Shown: positions 47,590 to 59,069, numbered from the stretch's first letter. The stretch is 64,000 bases of DNA from Polytrichum commune (GCA_950295325.1 OX485805.1:39295501-39359500), one strand, 5' to 3'. The notes: generated by a model not told the origin, from the letters alone. Translations and numbers: made by a program.

Positions 47590-48180
47590 CAATCAAGTAC
47601 GCAACTCCAGTACCCTGCATAGGTTTAAGTGAAAGTGATTCAAAGCTAATATATACTGACTTTGAGTTTCATGAAGGAGAAAGTCACAAAAATTTGAGAA
47701 ACTTAGTGATCAACAAAGCCAAGAAAGTTATGTTAACAAACAAAATTTCAAGAAAAGTCCGCATGTTTTAGAAGATGCTGCAAGTAGTGTGCAAGTAGAT
47801 GTATTGAACATGTAATTGTCTAAAATTTGGCTACAATATGATACAATTACATTAAATTGATGTTTTCCTACAAATTTTTGTAATGTTGCCCTCAAGTTTA
47901 TAATGAATTCAAGGAATATGGAAAGAAAATCCGACTTCAAAATACTAAAGGTCGTGCAATCCATGTCCAAAACCAAATTTAGTCATTACCTTTTGAATAG
48001 TACTTTAAATAATAAAATTTGAAGATGTCATTTTGATGTTCTATATTTGAGTACCTAACACAACAATATAAGGTGCTATAAAAAGAGATCCAATTTAAAC
48101 AACACTTTGCTACTACTTTTAGGCGATTGACCAAAAGAATTATGGTTTTAGTATACCGGAGCACCTTTCTTTATACTTGA
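47590..48180 (+). repeat. Dispersed repeat B, copy 2
   Basis: Follows the order of 26705-27300: AAGTGAAAGTGATTCAAAG, ACTGACTTTGAGTTTCATGA, GATGCTGCAAGTAGTGTGCA, ATAATGAATTCAAGGAATAT and CATGTCCAAAACCAAATTTA. The extension CACTTTGCTACTACTTTTAG also matches copy 1. Confidence 0.65.
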
Positions 48181-48379
48181 CCATGCTTGCTCTTGGGAGG
48201 GGATACATAATACATATAATTGTAGATTATTAAATTATTTTCTTCATTTAGGATCAATATATGGTGTATTTTTCCTTCCATAGCAAGTATACAAAACAAA
48301 ACCCTAATTTATGAATTGAACTATATAGCATTTCAAATATGCACAATCTCCTTCAATGGTCCTTCAAATTCACTTTCAA

Positions 48380-48870
48380 ATTTTTGTTAAAAAAATCACT
48401 TTCCAATGAGAAAGTTCTTATAGATTTTTCCATTCACATGATATAACTTACAATACTCTGACCTTAAAACACACATTAGTGCCAAAGCCAAAGCAATAAT
48501 AGGCTAATAGCATCTTGATTCACCATCATATGACCCAATTTGGAAAAATCTAGAACCCAAATGCAATCCCTAATTAGAAAGGACATGGCAGTCACTAGGA
48601 TGAACACAATTTAACAACAATGAATGAAAACGTAAATTGGATGAAACAAGCACATTTATTATTAATTTTTTGTTTGTAAATTTTAGGGCCCCTTTTAATA
48701 TATCTACCTTTATTTCAAGAAAATTTACAATCTTTTTAATTGTACACACTAGAGAAAAACAATACCGCTTCCTTATGTATATTATGTATGCTAACGCCGC
48801 AAATAATACCCCTTTTTACACTCACGGTAGTTTGTATGAGGTATGAGAGTCCCACCCCCCCCCCCCCCTC
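48380..48870 (-). mobile_element. Element C, copy 3, partial
   Basis: Same orientation as 41517-42226: CACTTTCCAATGAGAAAGT, CTAGAACCCAAATGCAATCC, GGGCCCCTTTTAATATATCT and TTACACTCACGGTAGTTTGT. The right end runs into a C homopolymer (about 48852-48868). The left end is missing. It directly follows repeat B copy 2. Confidence 0.6.
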
Positions 48871-49947
48871 CCCCACCCCCAAGCATCTTAAATAACAAAA
48901 CCCTCCAAGTGTTTGACTATCATCCATGTTCCTATGGCGGTTTTGATACACCATACTTATGTCAAAGTCTTCAATTATACCCTACAAAACTAGAATTGAA
49001 GTAAATATGTACAAAAGACTTCTCCAATATAATGTATTAATAACATATTTGAGAGTATTTTTTGCTCAGTTGAAACATTCACATTGCAAAACAAATATTT
49101 TGGGGGAAGAACCTAAAAACATGCATACTTTGAGAAGCAATGTGCTCAAATAATTCATATAGATGTGTAATTTTTTCACAAATAACACAGTGTGCATGCA
49201 ACTAACACGTGCTACTACATGAGATGCAATCTTCTTCAAGGATCAATTGATGTTATTTCTATCGATCATAGGATATGCCAATGGAAATGCAAATATAAAG
49301 ATTCATTATGTTTGTATTTCATACATAAGTCTAGACTTATTAATAACGTAGTCACAAATACTTACAACCTCTCCGCATGGAGACTCACTTTTGAAAGTTC
49401 AGATTGTGTCAACACTATGTGTTACTATTACCATAGTACATGGGTGTTTAGGGTTTAGATAAGTAAGCCATGCAAGCTTATAAATGATCTATTTTAGAAA
49501 AGGTTGGCAAATCTTTGACACCATATACTTTGGATACAAAGTATATTAATATAATAGACATACATACACATTAACTATCACAACATGAGGACCATCTCAA
49601 TTTGAATGTGGGTTATGCCCGCAAATTAGTGTAATCCACACTAATTGAAATAAGTGGTATTACTAGTATGTGGAGATTTTAGTGTAGTTATGTGTCTTGT
49701 AAACATAGTACACATGTACTATTTGTAGAAAATAATTAATATCGAGTATGTAAAAAAAACCAACAAATCTTCAACATCATGATAGTACTTTGGACACAAG
49801 AAACGTCATATGACAGACCACTATCGCAATGCTAGATTTGATATTATTGCGTTCAAATTAATGTGGACCGCCTCAAGTTCAACAAAAGTGGATCTTATAT
49901 TCCCAAACTATTGTGGTCCACACTAATTGAAATAAGTGGTGTTACTA
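48871..49947. other. Intergenic DNA with a short direct repeat
   Basis: No gene. The phrase CCACACTAATTGAAATAAGT occurs at about 49637 and 49918, each followed by GGT.TTACTA, so about 280 bp separates two direct copies. Nothing else is evident. Confidence 0.45.
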
Positions 49948-50348
49948 CCCTAAAAATTAATTTGTATTTAGTGTCACTAGTTCCATTTGTCTTGTTGAAT
50001 ATCAATTGTAAATTGCTCGTGTAGTGTCACCCACACTAAATGTATACCTAAAATTATTCGTCATTCCTCGTAAATAAATCTGGGTACCGTAGATTTACAA
50101 TGTTGCAAATATTTTCACTTACTTAGTAAAAAATTTATACACATTTCAATCATTCATGACAATATTTCAGTATAGAAATGTTAGGATGTAGAATATACCA
50201 AACTTTGTTTCAATAATTAGCATGAGTTTCATCCAAATTGCAATCATCGATGACAACATTTGTAAACTTATTCATAAGGAGTGTCATTAGGAAAGTTGTC
50301 ACAATGACATAAAATAAAATTAGTATGATACTAAATACAATATTTATC
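49948..50348. mobile_element. TA-flanked MITE (ATTTAGTG family), about 400 bp, inverted relative to 6707
   Basis: Matches the reverse complement of 6707-7082: CCATTTGTCTTGTTGAATAT, GTAGTGTCACCCACAC, ATATACCAAACTTTGTTTCA and GTAAACTTATTCATAAGGAG. The ends carry GTATTTAGTGTCAC on the left and ACTAAATACAATATTTA on the right. The left TA is at 49946-49947; the right border is less certain. Confidence 0.7.
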
Positions 50349-50489
50349 ATAAAACATATTAGGTGTTGGTTATTTGGGAACGGGTGTCGGTGTATAATGG
50401 GGACCCTCAATGAGCAAGGTGTGTAGACCAAACCTACTAAGGGACATCAATATGCAATGATCCTCAATGAACCAATACCGCACATAATC

Positions 50490-53110
50490 AGTGGCATGGT
50501 TGTATCGAGCCAGTGACTCCTTGCCACGTCATTCCTACCTACCTGCCACATCATCGAGTAGTGATTATCGTCCAATACGCACTCCCCTGAGACCCCTGAG
50601 AGAGTGCCACGTAGGCGAGATACAACCCCAAAGCGATATTGTAGGAATTCCGGAGTCTTGGAAGCCTACACTTGAGGGGATCATGTGTGTGTCGCTAAGT
50701 GATTCGCAACAAGAAGAAGAATTTCGCCATGCACATCAATTTCAGAGAGTCCGGCAGCTACGATTTTGAAAGTTTGCGGAGGGGGAGGGAGAAGTTAGAA
50801 ATGCTTTCGCAGATCAGGTGCTGGAGATTAATCGATATTTGTGTCGTGATGAGATTCGCAATTTCGCCTGAGCGGCGCAGAGAAGAAAGTGATGATGATG
50901 ATGAATACGCAGATGGAGAAGCGGAGGAAATGGCAGGCGCTCCACACGTTAGGAGCGCAGCCTTGAGCAGACTATTACAAATACAATTCCTGCTGCTGCT
51001 GCTGCTGCGGAAATGTCTTGCTCGTGAACTAATTGTTAGCCATCGACGGAGGAGGGAGGTGAAGGCGACCGATCTGCAAGGGGGGAGGGATGGGAGTTAG
51101 GGCGGGATTACTAAGTCTATGGCGCCCTTCCTTCGTGTACCTGCTGGAATCAGGTACAGGGTGGAAGGGGAGTTGCTGCTGCTGCTGCAGGAGCAGCACA
51201 AGCCTGACACGCAGAGGTCAGAAATTGGAGGTGGGAGGGGGCCAGCTTTCATGTGTTGCACGCTTGTCAAGCGTCTGGCTCAAACACTGGCAGTTCGTTG
51301 GCGCCATAAAGAGGAACCGGCTGCTGCTTAAGAGCGGAGAGAGGCGTTCTTGAAGGCTGTACAGGGCGTGATATGATAGCTCGATGAGTGCACGAGAATC
51401 AATTGTCAGCAACATTCAAGAAGGCGCAGCGCAACTCTTGCGACTTCTTCGACGAAGTACTTACCGTGGCTCCCTGCACTTCGATTGCAACCGGAAATAT
51501 CGTTAGACATTAAACGTGCTTGCTTCTTAACCAAGTAAGTTTCATCGAGGCTACTTCAAAATTCAATAAGTAGTGTGCAGCACATCGGTCCGGCCTGACA
51601 ACGCGAGGACAACTTACTTACCTGCAGGCAGGCTAGCTAGGGCCGGCTTTCTCCATCGCAGCGGAGGGAGCTTGGTGCACACGGTAACGTTGACACTGAG
51701 GGACATAATGACATCGTTGTCCAAGCCTTTAAGATGATACGGACGCCTGGTACTTTGACCTGACTTCGGAGCATTCATAACAACAGGCTTATAAGTTGTA
51801 GCTCCTCCGTCTTCTGCAAGCTTCGGACATGCCGTGACCTCAGCAGGTGCACGGGAACAGTACATCCCCACCTATTATGCCTTGATGAATTACGTGATTA
51901 CGTGAAAACCTTGAGCATGCATATAATTGCTCAGGAGCTGCTTCATCTGTCATAACGCGAAACTAAAGCAAACTAAAACAAACCAGCAAAGAACTGCGAG
52001 ATAGAATGCCACGGCAACCAGGTACAAGTCTCCACTCAATACTCTCGCTTCATCGAGGCATTTCTCGTAACACTTGGCCACCTTTTCAACCCAAGTATAA
52101 AAAGTCAGTACTCATCGAACTTACACAGCAAAAGCGCACACGAAAATGGTTTGTTTCTGTCGGCATCCCTCACCGGCCGACATGCTACTTGGAAATTATT
52201 ACCACATAGATAACTGAAGTGAGAAGAGTTACAAGAAGTGACTGCTCTGAATAATGTCAGTGTTGCTGCAGCTTGAGTCCAACTGGACCTGCTTCTGGTA
52301 AAGAGCAGCTCCGGCTCATGAAAGCATGTGACAGCAATGTGCTTGAGAACTTACAAATGAGAACAACACCAGTAGTACCTGTGCCTTGTGATTTCGAGTC
52401 TTCAGATGCATGATCGTGTCTCTTCTGTGCCTACAATCACCATGAGTTATCGAGAGCGACCACTAGCGACGACGATAAGCCTAAATGAAGAATGTGGGCG
52501 CAAATAGCTAGCGGCGAGTCTATGACTAATCGTCATCATGTCACAGGAGTAGAAGATAACGATTTTAGACGCACCAGATCCGGGACGCTGGCTCGTCCCG
52601 TGTACAGCCCGAAACGCCATGTCCTAGGTTCTTCAAGTCGCCGAGGAGTCGCATGGAAACACTTTCTTCACTTAATTAATCATATTGTACGCGAGAAGAC
52701 GCTACCGGGCACCAAGTCTGTGTACGTTCCTCGGTGTGTGTGCACCCGTGTACTTTCGGACTTGAATTTGTCAATACACATGCAAGATAGTATATAAAAC
52801 GGAGGTTAAGGACTGACCAATCGCGAAGAGCATCGCACTTGCGTGTAATTGGTCAAGTTCAAAGCAAGAAGGATCTGCAAAGAAAACCTGATACACAAGG
52901 CTGATCAGTGCGGGGACTCGGACTCTTCCTCATAGCTTAATAAAGCCCGCGCTTACTCAGCTTTTCGACAACCGGAACGAACTAAACAGAAATAGACGAC
53001 AACACGAATATCCATCGGATGCTCGACATGAATCTGTGAATGGTGACTACTGGTCATGGAGGGGGGGCGGATGGTGGACCTGATGAGGGGAGAGAATTAA
53101 TACGGTGAGA
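50490..53110. other. GC-richer island downstream of HD-Zip, unassigned
   Basis: GC rises and MITEs disappear here. Neither strand gives a recognisable protein. On the minus strand there are strong donor-like sites, GCAG|GTAAGTAAGT at 51621/51620 and CACG|GTAAGTACT at 51464/51463, and a pyrimidine-rich acceptor ending CTTGCAG at 51074. From 51073 down, one minus frame stays open for about 105 codons and is Ser-rich. On the plus strand a frame at about 50700-51100 is rich in Asp/Glu and Leu from CTG and GAT repeats. A spliced, perhaps non-coding, minus-strand transcript is possible, as is a decayed gene. Confidence 0.35.
52791..52944 (+). promoter_or_regulatory. TATA box followed by AATAAA, possible solo LTR core
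   Basis: TATATAAAAC at 52791 is followed 148 bp later by TTAATAAAGC (AATAAA at 52939-52944). This spacing is that of the U3-R-U5 part of an LTR, where the transcript starts and ends in the same repeat. No TG..CA ends or primer binding site can be fixed, and no second copy exists in the window, so an ordinary plus-strand promoter is equally possible. Confidence 0.3.
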
Positions 53111-53120
53111 GCAGCGAAGC

Positions 53121-53130
53121 TTTATTTATT
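53121..53130 (-). terminator. Polyadenylation signal for the HD-Zip gene
   Basis: On the minus strand the sequence reads AATAAATAAA, two overlapping near-canonical AATAAA signals, about 670 bp after the HD-Zip stop codon. It is the first strong signal downstream, giving a fairly long 3' UTR. Confidence 0.45.
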
Positions 53131-53796
53131 AAAAATGGTTGCATAGATCACTCAGCTTCGACCTTCAACGTGACCAAAAAATTTACATGTCTACCTGACA
53201 TCGATCTCAAGGCTCTTCAAAACCGAGGAGCTTATTCCAGTTGGTATATAAGTACACAGATGGCCTTCCACCAGGATTTCTAGTGCGTCTGCACATCAAA
53301 TTGATTACAACCGCGGACGAATCGACCCCGGTCCTCCGCCGCCTTGCAGGGAGAAAGCCAGAGGTCGTTTTATTATTTCGTAGCTATATATTGTATGGCT
53401 GGTTGCATGCGATTGTGGCAAAAAATTATTTGGTCTGATGTTACATCATTTCGGACTCTAATCTAAGTCTATTTCATCGAAATGAGTTGCAACAGCAGAA
53501 CCACACCTAATTGGTCTAACTCTACTAAAATAGCAATCGTCTACCACAGTAGTAGTACCCCTGCTCTCGATCGAGGTCTGGACAGTGGCCAGTCTCAGCT
53601 GTGAATGGGAAGATCCAGTCCAGACACAAAATGTTCGCACTCGTAGTACTGACGAGAAGTGTGGAATCCACACTATCTCGCTCGGAGAGTGTTCGTCTGG
53701 AACTGGCAACTGAACCGCGGTGCGTGCCACGGTCCAGCAAATGCAAAACCGAATCGGTCAAAAAAATCCTCCTCCCAAGGCCGCACTGGAAGACGA

Positions 53797-55525
53797 TCAA
53801 GCCCAGTCCCACCAGGGTAGAGGCCCTTGCTCGTCCAATTGTGTTAACAAATAACCACAAGAATCTTCTTGGAATGATCCTTCCTCCAGCTTCACGGCAT
53901 TAACGCGTTGGTAAGCGTCATGAGGAGAAAGCACACGGTCGCAGAGATGGTCGGTCATGTGCATTAAGTTGGAGTCCATCATTAAATCGGTAGAGATCTG
54001 AGGATAAGCGCCGATGATCTTGTCCATTGGCAGGAGGAGGGGCACATGACCGCTGTCAATTGTGCGGGGACTGTCCGCATCTAGTATCTCACTCGAAGTG
54101 CTCTCCGAGCTTGTTGCTCTTGGACCTTTCTCCTTTCGGGGCGACAGTTCGTCTCTGCTAGTAATCAGCTCACTTACCCTCTCCGACTTCACAGAGCCTT
54201 CTGAAGTTTTCTGAGAAGAAACCTGTGAGGCTGTTTCGCTCTTGGAGTTCTCCAGTGGCTCGGACTCTGGCTCAGGCGTCGACTTCTTCCCAGTGAGGCC
54301 GTCAATCTGTTCAAAAAACAGAAAACCTCGAGTCAGTACTAGAATTGTGCTCCTCGAAATCAACCTTTTCTGATTTCAGACGCAAGTCAAGCACGTAACC
54401 GGGGAAGATTGTGGTTGATAATTGGTGGATATCTGCTGCATAATGTAACCGACTGAGAGGAACCAAATCCATTTCAACGCAGGTACATCTACATATGCTA
54501 AACGCAGTAGATCTAAGGGACAATTTTCGCTGCTCACCTCGGCCTGAAGCTCTTGTTTCTCTTGAACCACGGCATCAAATTCGGTCTTCAGCCTGTTGTA
54601 GTCTAACGTCAGGACTTCATAATCTCGCTCCAACTGTTTGGTTTTCCAGCGAGCACGGCGGTTCTGAAACCACACGGCAACTTGCCTAGGCTGAAGTCCT
54701 AACTCCTTAGCAAGCTGCATTTTCCTCTCAGGTTCGAGTTTGTTCTCCAGTTCGAAGTTCCGCTCGAGTGATCTGACTTGATCAAACGTGAGCCTTCGCT
54801 TCTTCTCGACGTTGTGCGTGCAGTCGTCGCCAGCATCATCGTCCCCTGGCTCTTCAGTAGACGTTTCAAAAGCGGGATAAAAGGATCGTTTCTGACCACA
54901 ACCGACCACAGCATCCTCCAAGCCTCCTGCTGATCGTTGTACTGCACAATGCAAAATGAGAATCTTGTTAGCCTGAGCATAGGAAGGAAGTCGCCAGTAA
55001 GTAATGTGGAAGGGAAGGCAATGTTACAAGACTATTGGCCACCTGCACCTGCACTTCCATCTTCTGAGTTCCATCTTTGTCTGGCTTTCTGTACAATGAA
55101 GATATTCCATGAGACCTAGACCAAGCAGAAAGAGATATTCTAAGCTTTAAGCAGCGCAAGGCGGGCAGATGGCACCGACGCTTGATGCGTGAAGCTCGAG
55201 ATCAAGACACGCTAACTTTGGGACAGCAGGATGGAACAGATCTTCTCCTTCGTCCACAACGCACTGTAGATTGCACAAGAGAAATCGTGTCTGATCTCCC
55301 GGAAATTCCTGACTACTAAGATAATCACAGCAAACTCTTAGCCTCCCAAGCTGCAGGCGACAGTAGTCTGACTCGGACGCAACACGCTCCGGTCTACGCA
55401 CCTTGAAGAGCGACTGGAGAGCAGGAAGCAAGCATGGCGACCAAGGTGTCCGTCGAGCTCTCCGTTCGCATAAGCATCACATTGGAACCGCCGTAGCCGC
55501 CTCTCCCGTTATTTGCCATCTCCAT
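53797..55525 (-). CDS. Class I homeodomain-leucine zipper transcription factor
   Basis: A nuclear dimeric DNA-binding regulator; class I members typically bind CAATNATTG and act in stress and growth control. Exons on the minus strand: 55525-55402, 54941-54538 and 54306-53797; introns are GT-AG and phases agree, giving 345 residues. Seen: N-terminal MRTESSTDTLVAMLASC, a conserved type of opening; an acidic stretch; the homeodomain at about 87-143 from EKKRRLTFDQ to VAVWFQNRRARWKTK; and directly after it a zipper with heptad positions L145, L152, L159, V166 and L173. The zipper's short spacing from the homeodomain and the lack of a class II CPSCE, START or MEKHLA region mark class I. A Ser/Glu-rich tail ends PWWDWA, an aromatic-acidic motif like class I activation tails. 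The first in-frame ATG is 55525; an open GTG upstream at 55645 is not used as a start. Confidence 0.92.
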
Positions 55526-55598
55526 CCACTTCACGTTGCTGCTACCACCACCGTGGGCTGCGAAGCCGTCTCCTAACGCCTCTCCTTCCACCGGTTGC

Positions 55599-55655
55599 CT
55601 AATAATACCTGAAAATGTCGGGGTTATCCAGCATTGCACTTCCACGTCGCCACAT
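55599..55655 (-). CDS. Upstream ORF in the HD-Zip leader, 18 residues
   Basis: ATG at 55655 to a stop ending at 55599, 73 bp before the main start, in a different frame. It could lower translation of the HD-Zip message if the leader is not spliced here. A pyrimidine-containing TTTTCAG at its end might instead be an acceptor that removes it. Confidence 0.35.
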   Translation of the reverse strand: MWRRGSAMLDNPDIFRYY

Positions 55656-55698
55656 TGAGCCTGTGTTTCCAGCGGACCCGTTTTTTAGCAACTCACAC

Positions 55699-55788
55699 CT
55701 ACTCCGCCACCTTCAGATCTCCTTCACTACTCTTCCTCCCTGCACTTCTTGCTCCTCGTTTGCACACACCTTCCTCTAGCACACACAT
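55699..55788 (-). CDS. Upstream ORF in the HD-Zip leader, 29 residues
   Basis: ATG at 55788 to a stop ending at 55699. It starts MCVLEEGVCKRG and is not similar to any peptide I know. Lies within the predicted leader, upstream of the 18-residue frame. Confidence 0.35.
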   Translation of the reverse strand: MCVLEEGVCKRGARSAGRKSSEGDLKVAE

Positions 55789-55888
55789 CCTTCTCCTACA
55801 CTCCCTTCTCTTATACTTCTCTTCTCCTCTCTTGGCCCCCTTTCCCCTCTCTGATCCTGCAGCCTTTTGCTCTCACGAATTTATATCC

Positions 55889-56035
55889 TCACACTCTCCG
55901 ATACTCTCGCACCGACGGATGCTTGACTTGACTCGACTCACGGCTCACCGGGAGGAGTGCGATGATGCTTGGCACAGTGCAAACAAACACAAGACGCGGA
56001 GCGAGCGAGTGAGTGTGCGTGAGCTGCTGCAGCAT
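55889..56035 (-). CDS. Possible first upstream ORF of the HD-Zip leader, 48 residues
   Basis: ATG at 56035 to a stop ending at 55889, beginning MLQQLTHTHSLAPRL. It lies about 26 bp from the TATA box, so whether it is inside the transcript depends on the exact start site. Confidence 0.25.
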   Translation of the reverse strand: MLQQLTHTHSLAPRLVFVCTVPSIIALLPVSRESSQVKHPSVREYRRV

Positions 56036-56060
56036 GGCCTTCCAGACAGGAAAGGCAAAG

Positions 56061-56068
56061 CTATATAA
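56061..56068 (-). promoter_or_regulatory. TATA box of the HD-Zip gene
   Basis: The minus strand reads TTATATAGC. Transcription would begin about 30 bp on, near 56033, leaving a leader of roughly 500 nt that is GA-rich on this strand. The box is well placed and no other candidate lies between it and the gene. Confidence 0.55.
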
Positions 56069-56984
56069 CATCACCGCTCCTCCTCGCTAACGCCAAACGC
56101 CTGCATCATGGTGGGCCTCCCACCCCCCGCAATCCTCCTCCTTTAATGCTCTCTGGATCTCTGATCTCCTTCTTTAATCCTCGCGTTTATGGCTTCTCAC
56201 TAACTTAAATAACCTCGCTGCTTCTGCTTCCAATTGATTCAATCCTCTCTCTCTCTCCTCTAACTCCCTCCTCATGACCCTGGCTTGCCGTCGTACCAGC
56301 CAGCATCATACGCCGAACCAAAACTGCACCAGTAAATACCTCACACTCCATCGACTCCTTACAGCTTACATCCCACGAGACGGAAGTCAGTCCTCAACGC
56401 ATAATACTGCTCCCCCGGTAATTTTCAGGTAACCTCCGAATGGAATTGGGATTGGAATGGGAATGGGAATGGTGGGATTTCCTTTTTGGGCTTCTTGTTT
56501 AAGTTGTTGGCTCCATCTCTTTGGTGGCTTGAGCTTTCTTGTTGTCCGCGAGGAGACTTGAGAGGCTGCTTATTACCACCGACACCGTCCCCACAGCTCA
56601 CAGCTTTGACTCGTTCTGGACAAAAACTTTTTTCCGCCCGCTGGCCACCTGCCCCTGCCCAGCTGCCTGCCCGCCCATGCCCTGCTGCTAGTTTCCTGCC
56701 CCTGCCATTTCTTTCCTTTTCTCAGATTTCATGTCAATGCCATGTTCTTATTGTCCCTTAACCGTGAACCCCTAGATTATCAATCCAAAAAATAATAAAT
56801 AAATAAAGTTTCACTCAACTTTTTCAATCAAACCCCAATACATGATGAGCTAACGAGCTTTCAATTAAAAAATCCTCTCAATGAAAGGTTGAACCCATGG
56901 ATTCGTCCCTGTTTGTGGGACTTTACGGATAACCCTAGTGTCTAGGGAAAGTCTAGGTAAAATTGGTCATGGTCCAAGTGTGCC
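56069..56984 (-). promoter_or_regulatory. Upstream region of the HD-Zip gene
   Basis: GC-moderate, CT-rich (a CTCTCTCTCTCTCC run near 56243) and free of recognisable repeats up to about 56780, in contrast to the flanks. A GGAAT/GGGAAT run occurs at 56440-56470. I see no coding sequence. Probably the promoter, judged from position. Confidence 0.4.
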
Positions 56985-57525
56985 TCTGGACAATGGACTC
57001 TTCTGAGGTCTTTCCACATACGAACCGATGTGAGCATCAGGAGGGATATTATTTTGAGGCGTTAGCATACATATTGTACGTAAAGGAGAGGTATCATTGT
57101 TCTCTAGTAGGGTGCAAGAACAATAGAATGGACAAGTCTTGATCCATGCACATGGTTAAGCGAAAGTGATTCAAAAGTATATACTGACTTTGAATTTTTT
57201 GAACATTTTTACATCATATTGATTTACACATCCAAGCGTTTTATGTTGACAAAAGCACTTTCAAAAAAAATTATGCGTATTTTTGAAGATGGTGCAAGTG
57301 GTGTGTAAGTAGGCGATATTAAACAAAGAATTTTTTAAGTAATGCTTTGAATATAGTAAAATTACATGAAGTGGATGGTTTCCTACACTTTTTATGATGC
57401 CTTCAGGTTTATAATGAGTAATTATATATTTCTTTTTCTTTATGAATTTCTCGTATATAAGGGGGTTCTATTTCACAGTCACCCATGCACATTATTTAAT
57501 ATTCTAATGAAGAGTCCAAACCCCC
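56985..57525 (+). repeat. Composite of element C (split) around repeat B copy 3
   Basis: The outer parts match the left end of element C (GGACTCTTCTGAGGTC, CACATACGAACCGATGTGAG) and its right end (TTTCTCGTATATAAGGGGG, AATGAAGAGTCCAAAC). The middle, 57130-57425, is repeat B (GAAAGTGATTCAAAAGTATA, GATGGTGCAAGTGGTGTGTA, TTTATAATGAGTAA). Either B replaced or inserted into the middle of C, or B and C are parts of one larger family. A C homopolymer follows at about 57521-57534. Confidence 0.6.
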
Positions 57526-58058
57526 CCCCCCCCCGGTGCTCAACTGACCTTGTAACTAGCGGTTGTATGTATCTCCTTAGTCATAGAGTCGAAACATACA
57601 TGTAGAATGAATTCTAGGGAGATTTAAGCTTGTACCATCAACACAAACTCAAAATGATATATGTATGCTCCAATCGGAAGAATTATACTATCAATGAATA
57701 AATTCTAGGTAGGGTCACTTTTGAGATTTTGATTTGAGCATAACAACAAGCAATCTTAAGCACCTCCATACAATGTCTAGACGCCCATAATTATGGGCCT
57801 CTTGGACCTTAGACCCCTACTCCTTCAAGAACGCAATCGGAGCAAGCACTTAGGCCATAGATCATATATTGGAGCCATTTCAAAGACTTAAAGGCATGAG
57901 AGGTGAAGCACTTTTGGGGATGTGGTATAAAATAATATTTTTAAGGAATCTCTAAGCATCAATACAAATGAGAAGTTGTGAGGCACTGTAAAAGGATCAC
58001 ATGATCCGTACATTCAAATATTTGGTGCTCAAATTTTCTATTTAGGATGGCGATTGTT
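57526..58058. other. Intergenic DNA, no gene seen
   Basis: AT-rich sequence without gene, RNA or defined repeat. Confidence 0.45.
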
Positions 58059-58280
58059 AATACTAAATATGATATTTAGTGTCACTTACTATTTGGAACT
58101 ACGCAATGCTATATCTATTTATTGTATATCTCATAGTTTACCAACAAATGTTAAACTGGTTATGTGGACACTATAAAACATTAACAACTTTACTTGGTAA
58201 AATTTTACGTGTATGGTAAGAAAAGATATAGCATTGTGTTACAAATCCAAATAGCAAGTGACACTAAATATTATATATAT
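58059..58280. mobile_element. TA-flanked MITE (ATTTAGTG family), about 220 bp
   Basis: Close to the copy at 22532-22740: ACTAAATATGATATTTAGTG on the left, then TTACTATTTGGAACTACGCA, TTTACCAACAAATGTTAAAC, AACTTTACTTGGTAAA, and GTGACACTAAATATTATA on the right. The right end has drifted into an AT run, so borders are approximate. Confidence 0.7.
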
Positions 58281-59069
58281 TTTTGAATATTACTAGCATG
58301 TTAAACTTGCAATTGACATGCAAAGAAAGTTGTGAAAGGCGATTTTGAAACTGCATGATCCAAAAAATATATTATATGATCCAAAAAATTACAACATTCT
58401 CATTGTCTCCACAAAATCACTTCAAGAGTATATTTCTTCTTCGATAGTTATGATAATAATTCTTCACAAGCAATCAAACTCTATGGTATTTGTTAATGAA
58501 AGAAAGAAAGAGAAAGGAAAATGAACATCGCCGCATCGGTGGTTCCACCGACGTTAATATTTGAGTGTATCCTCCATTTAAGAATGAAAGTGGAGGATAT
58601 AAAATCTTTGCACTTTGAAACTATAGCACACAAATTTTATTTCAACCTAAATCTGAAGTTAATGGAAGGAGAGGAGATTTTACTAAGATTGAAACATGTC
58701 ATTAGCATCACAAGTTGAGAAATTTTATTGTCATTTTGGCTTCATTTCTTAATCTTGAAATTAAATTCTATTAAATATAGACATTTAGTATCTTAGAATT
58801 CAGAATGAAGACAATCATGTGTAGAAATTAGTGTTTCAAAATACTACTACTTGCATAGAATCGTGTATTGTATTATATGCGATATTGTGTTGCTTTTGCA
58901 CATTGTTTTTGATTTATTTCTTTGATTAGATAAACTCACTAGAAGGTGTATGAAGGGCATGAGAGTGTTTTTGGAGCATTTTGTAAAGTACATAATTTTG
59001 GAAAAGAAAACCAAAACCATATGATGAAAATCACAATCAAACATACTTTGAGAAACACAAAGGTGGAAA

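Noticed and set aside
48736-48954. Open frame across the C homopolymer as a glycine-rich protein
   Set aside because: The glycine run is simply the homopolymer read on the minus strand.
50700-51100. A 133-codon plus-strand protein with acidic and leucine runs
   Set aside because: The runs come from GAT and CTG triplet repeats, and the composition fits no known domain; not strong enough to call a gene.
55526-55645. An N-terminal extension of the HD-Zip protein by 40 residues
   Set aside because: The open frame continues upstream but its first codon is GTG; the first ATG is at 55525, directly before the conserved N-terminal region.
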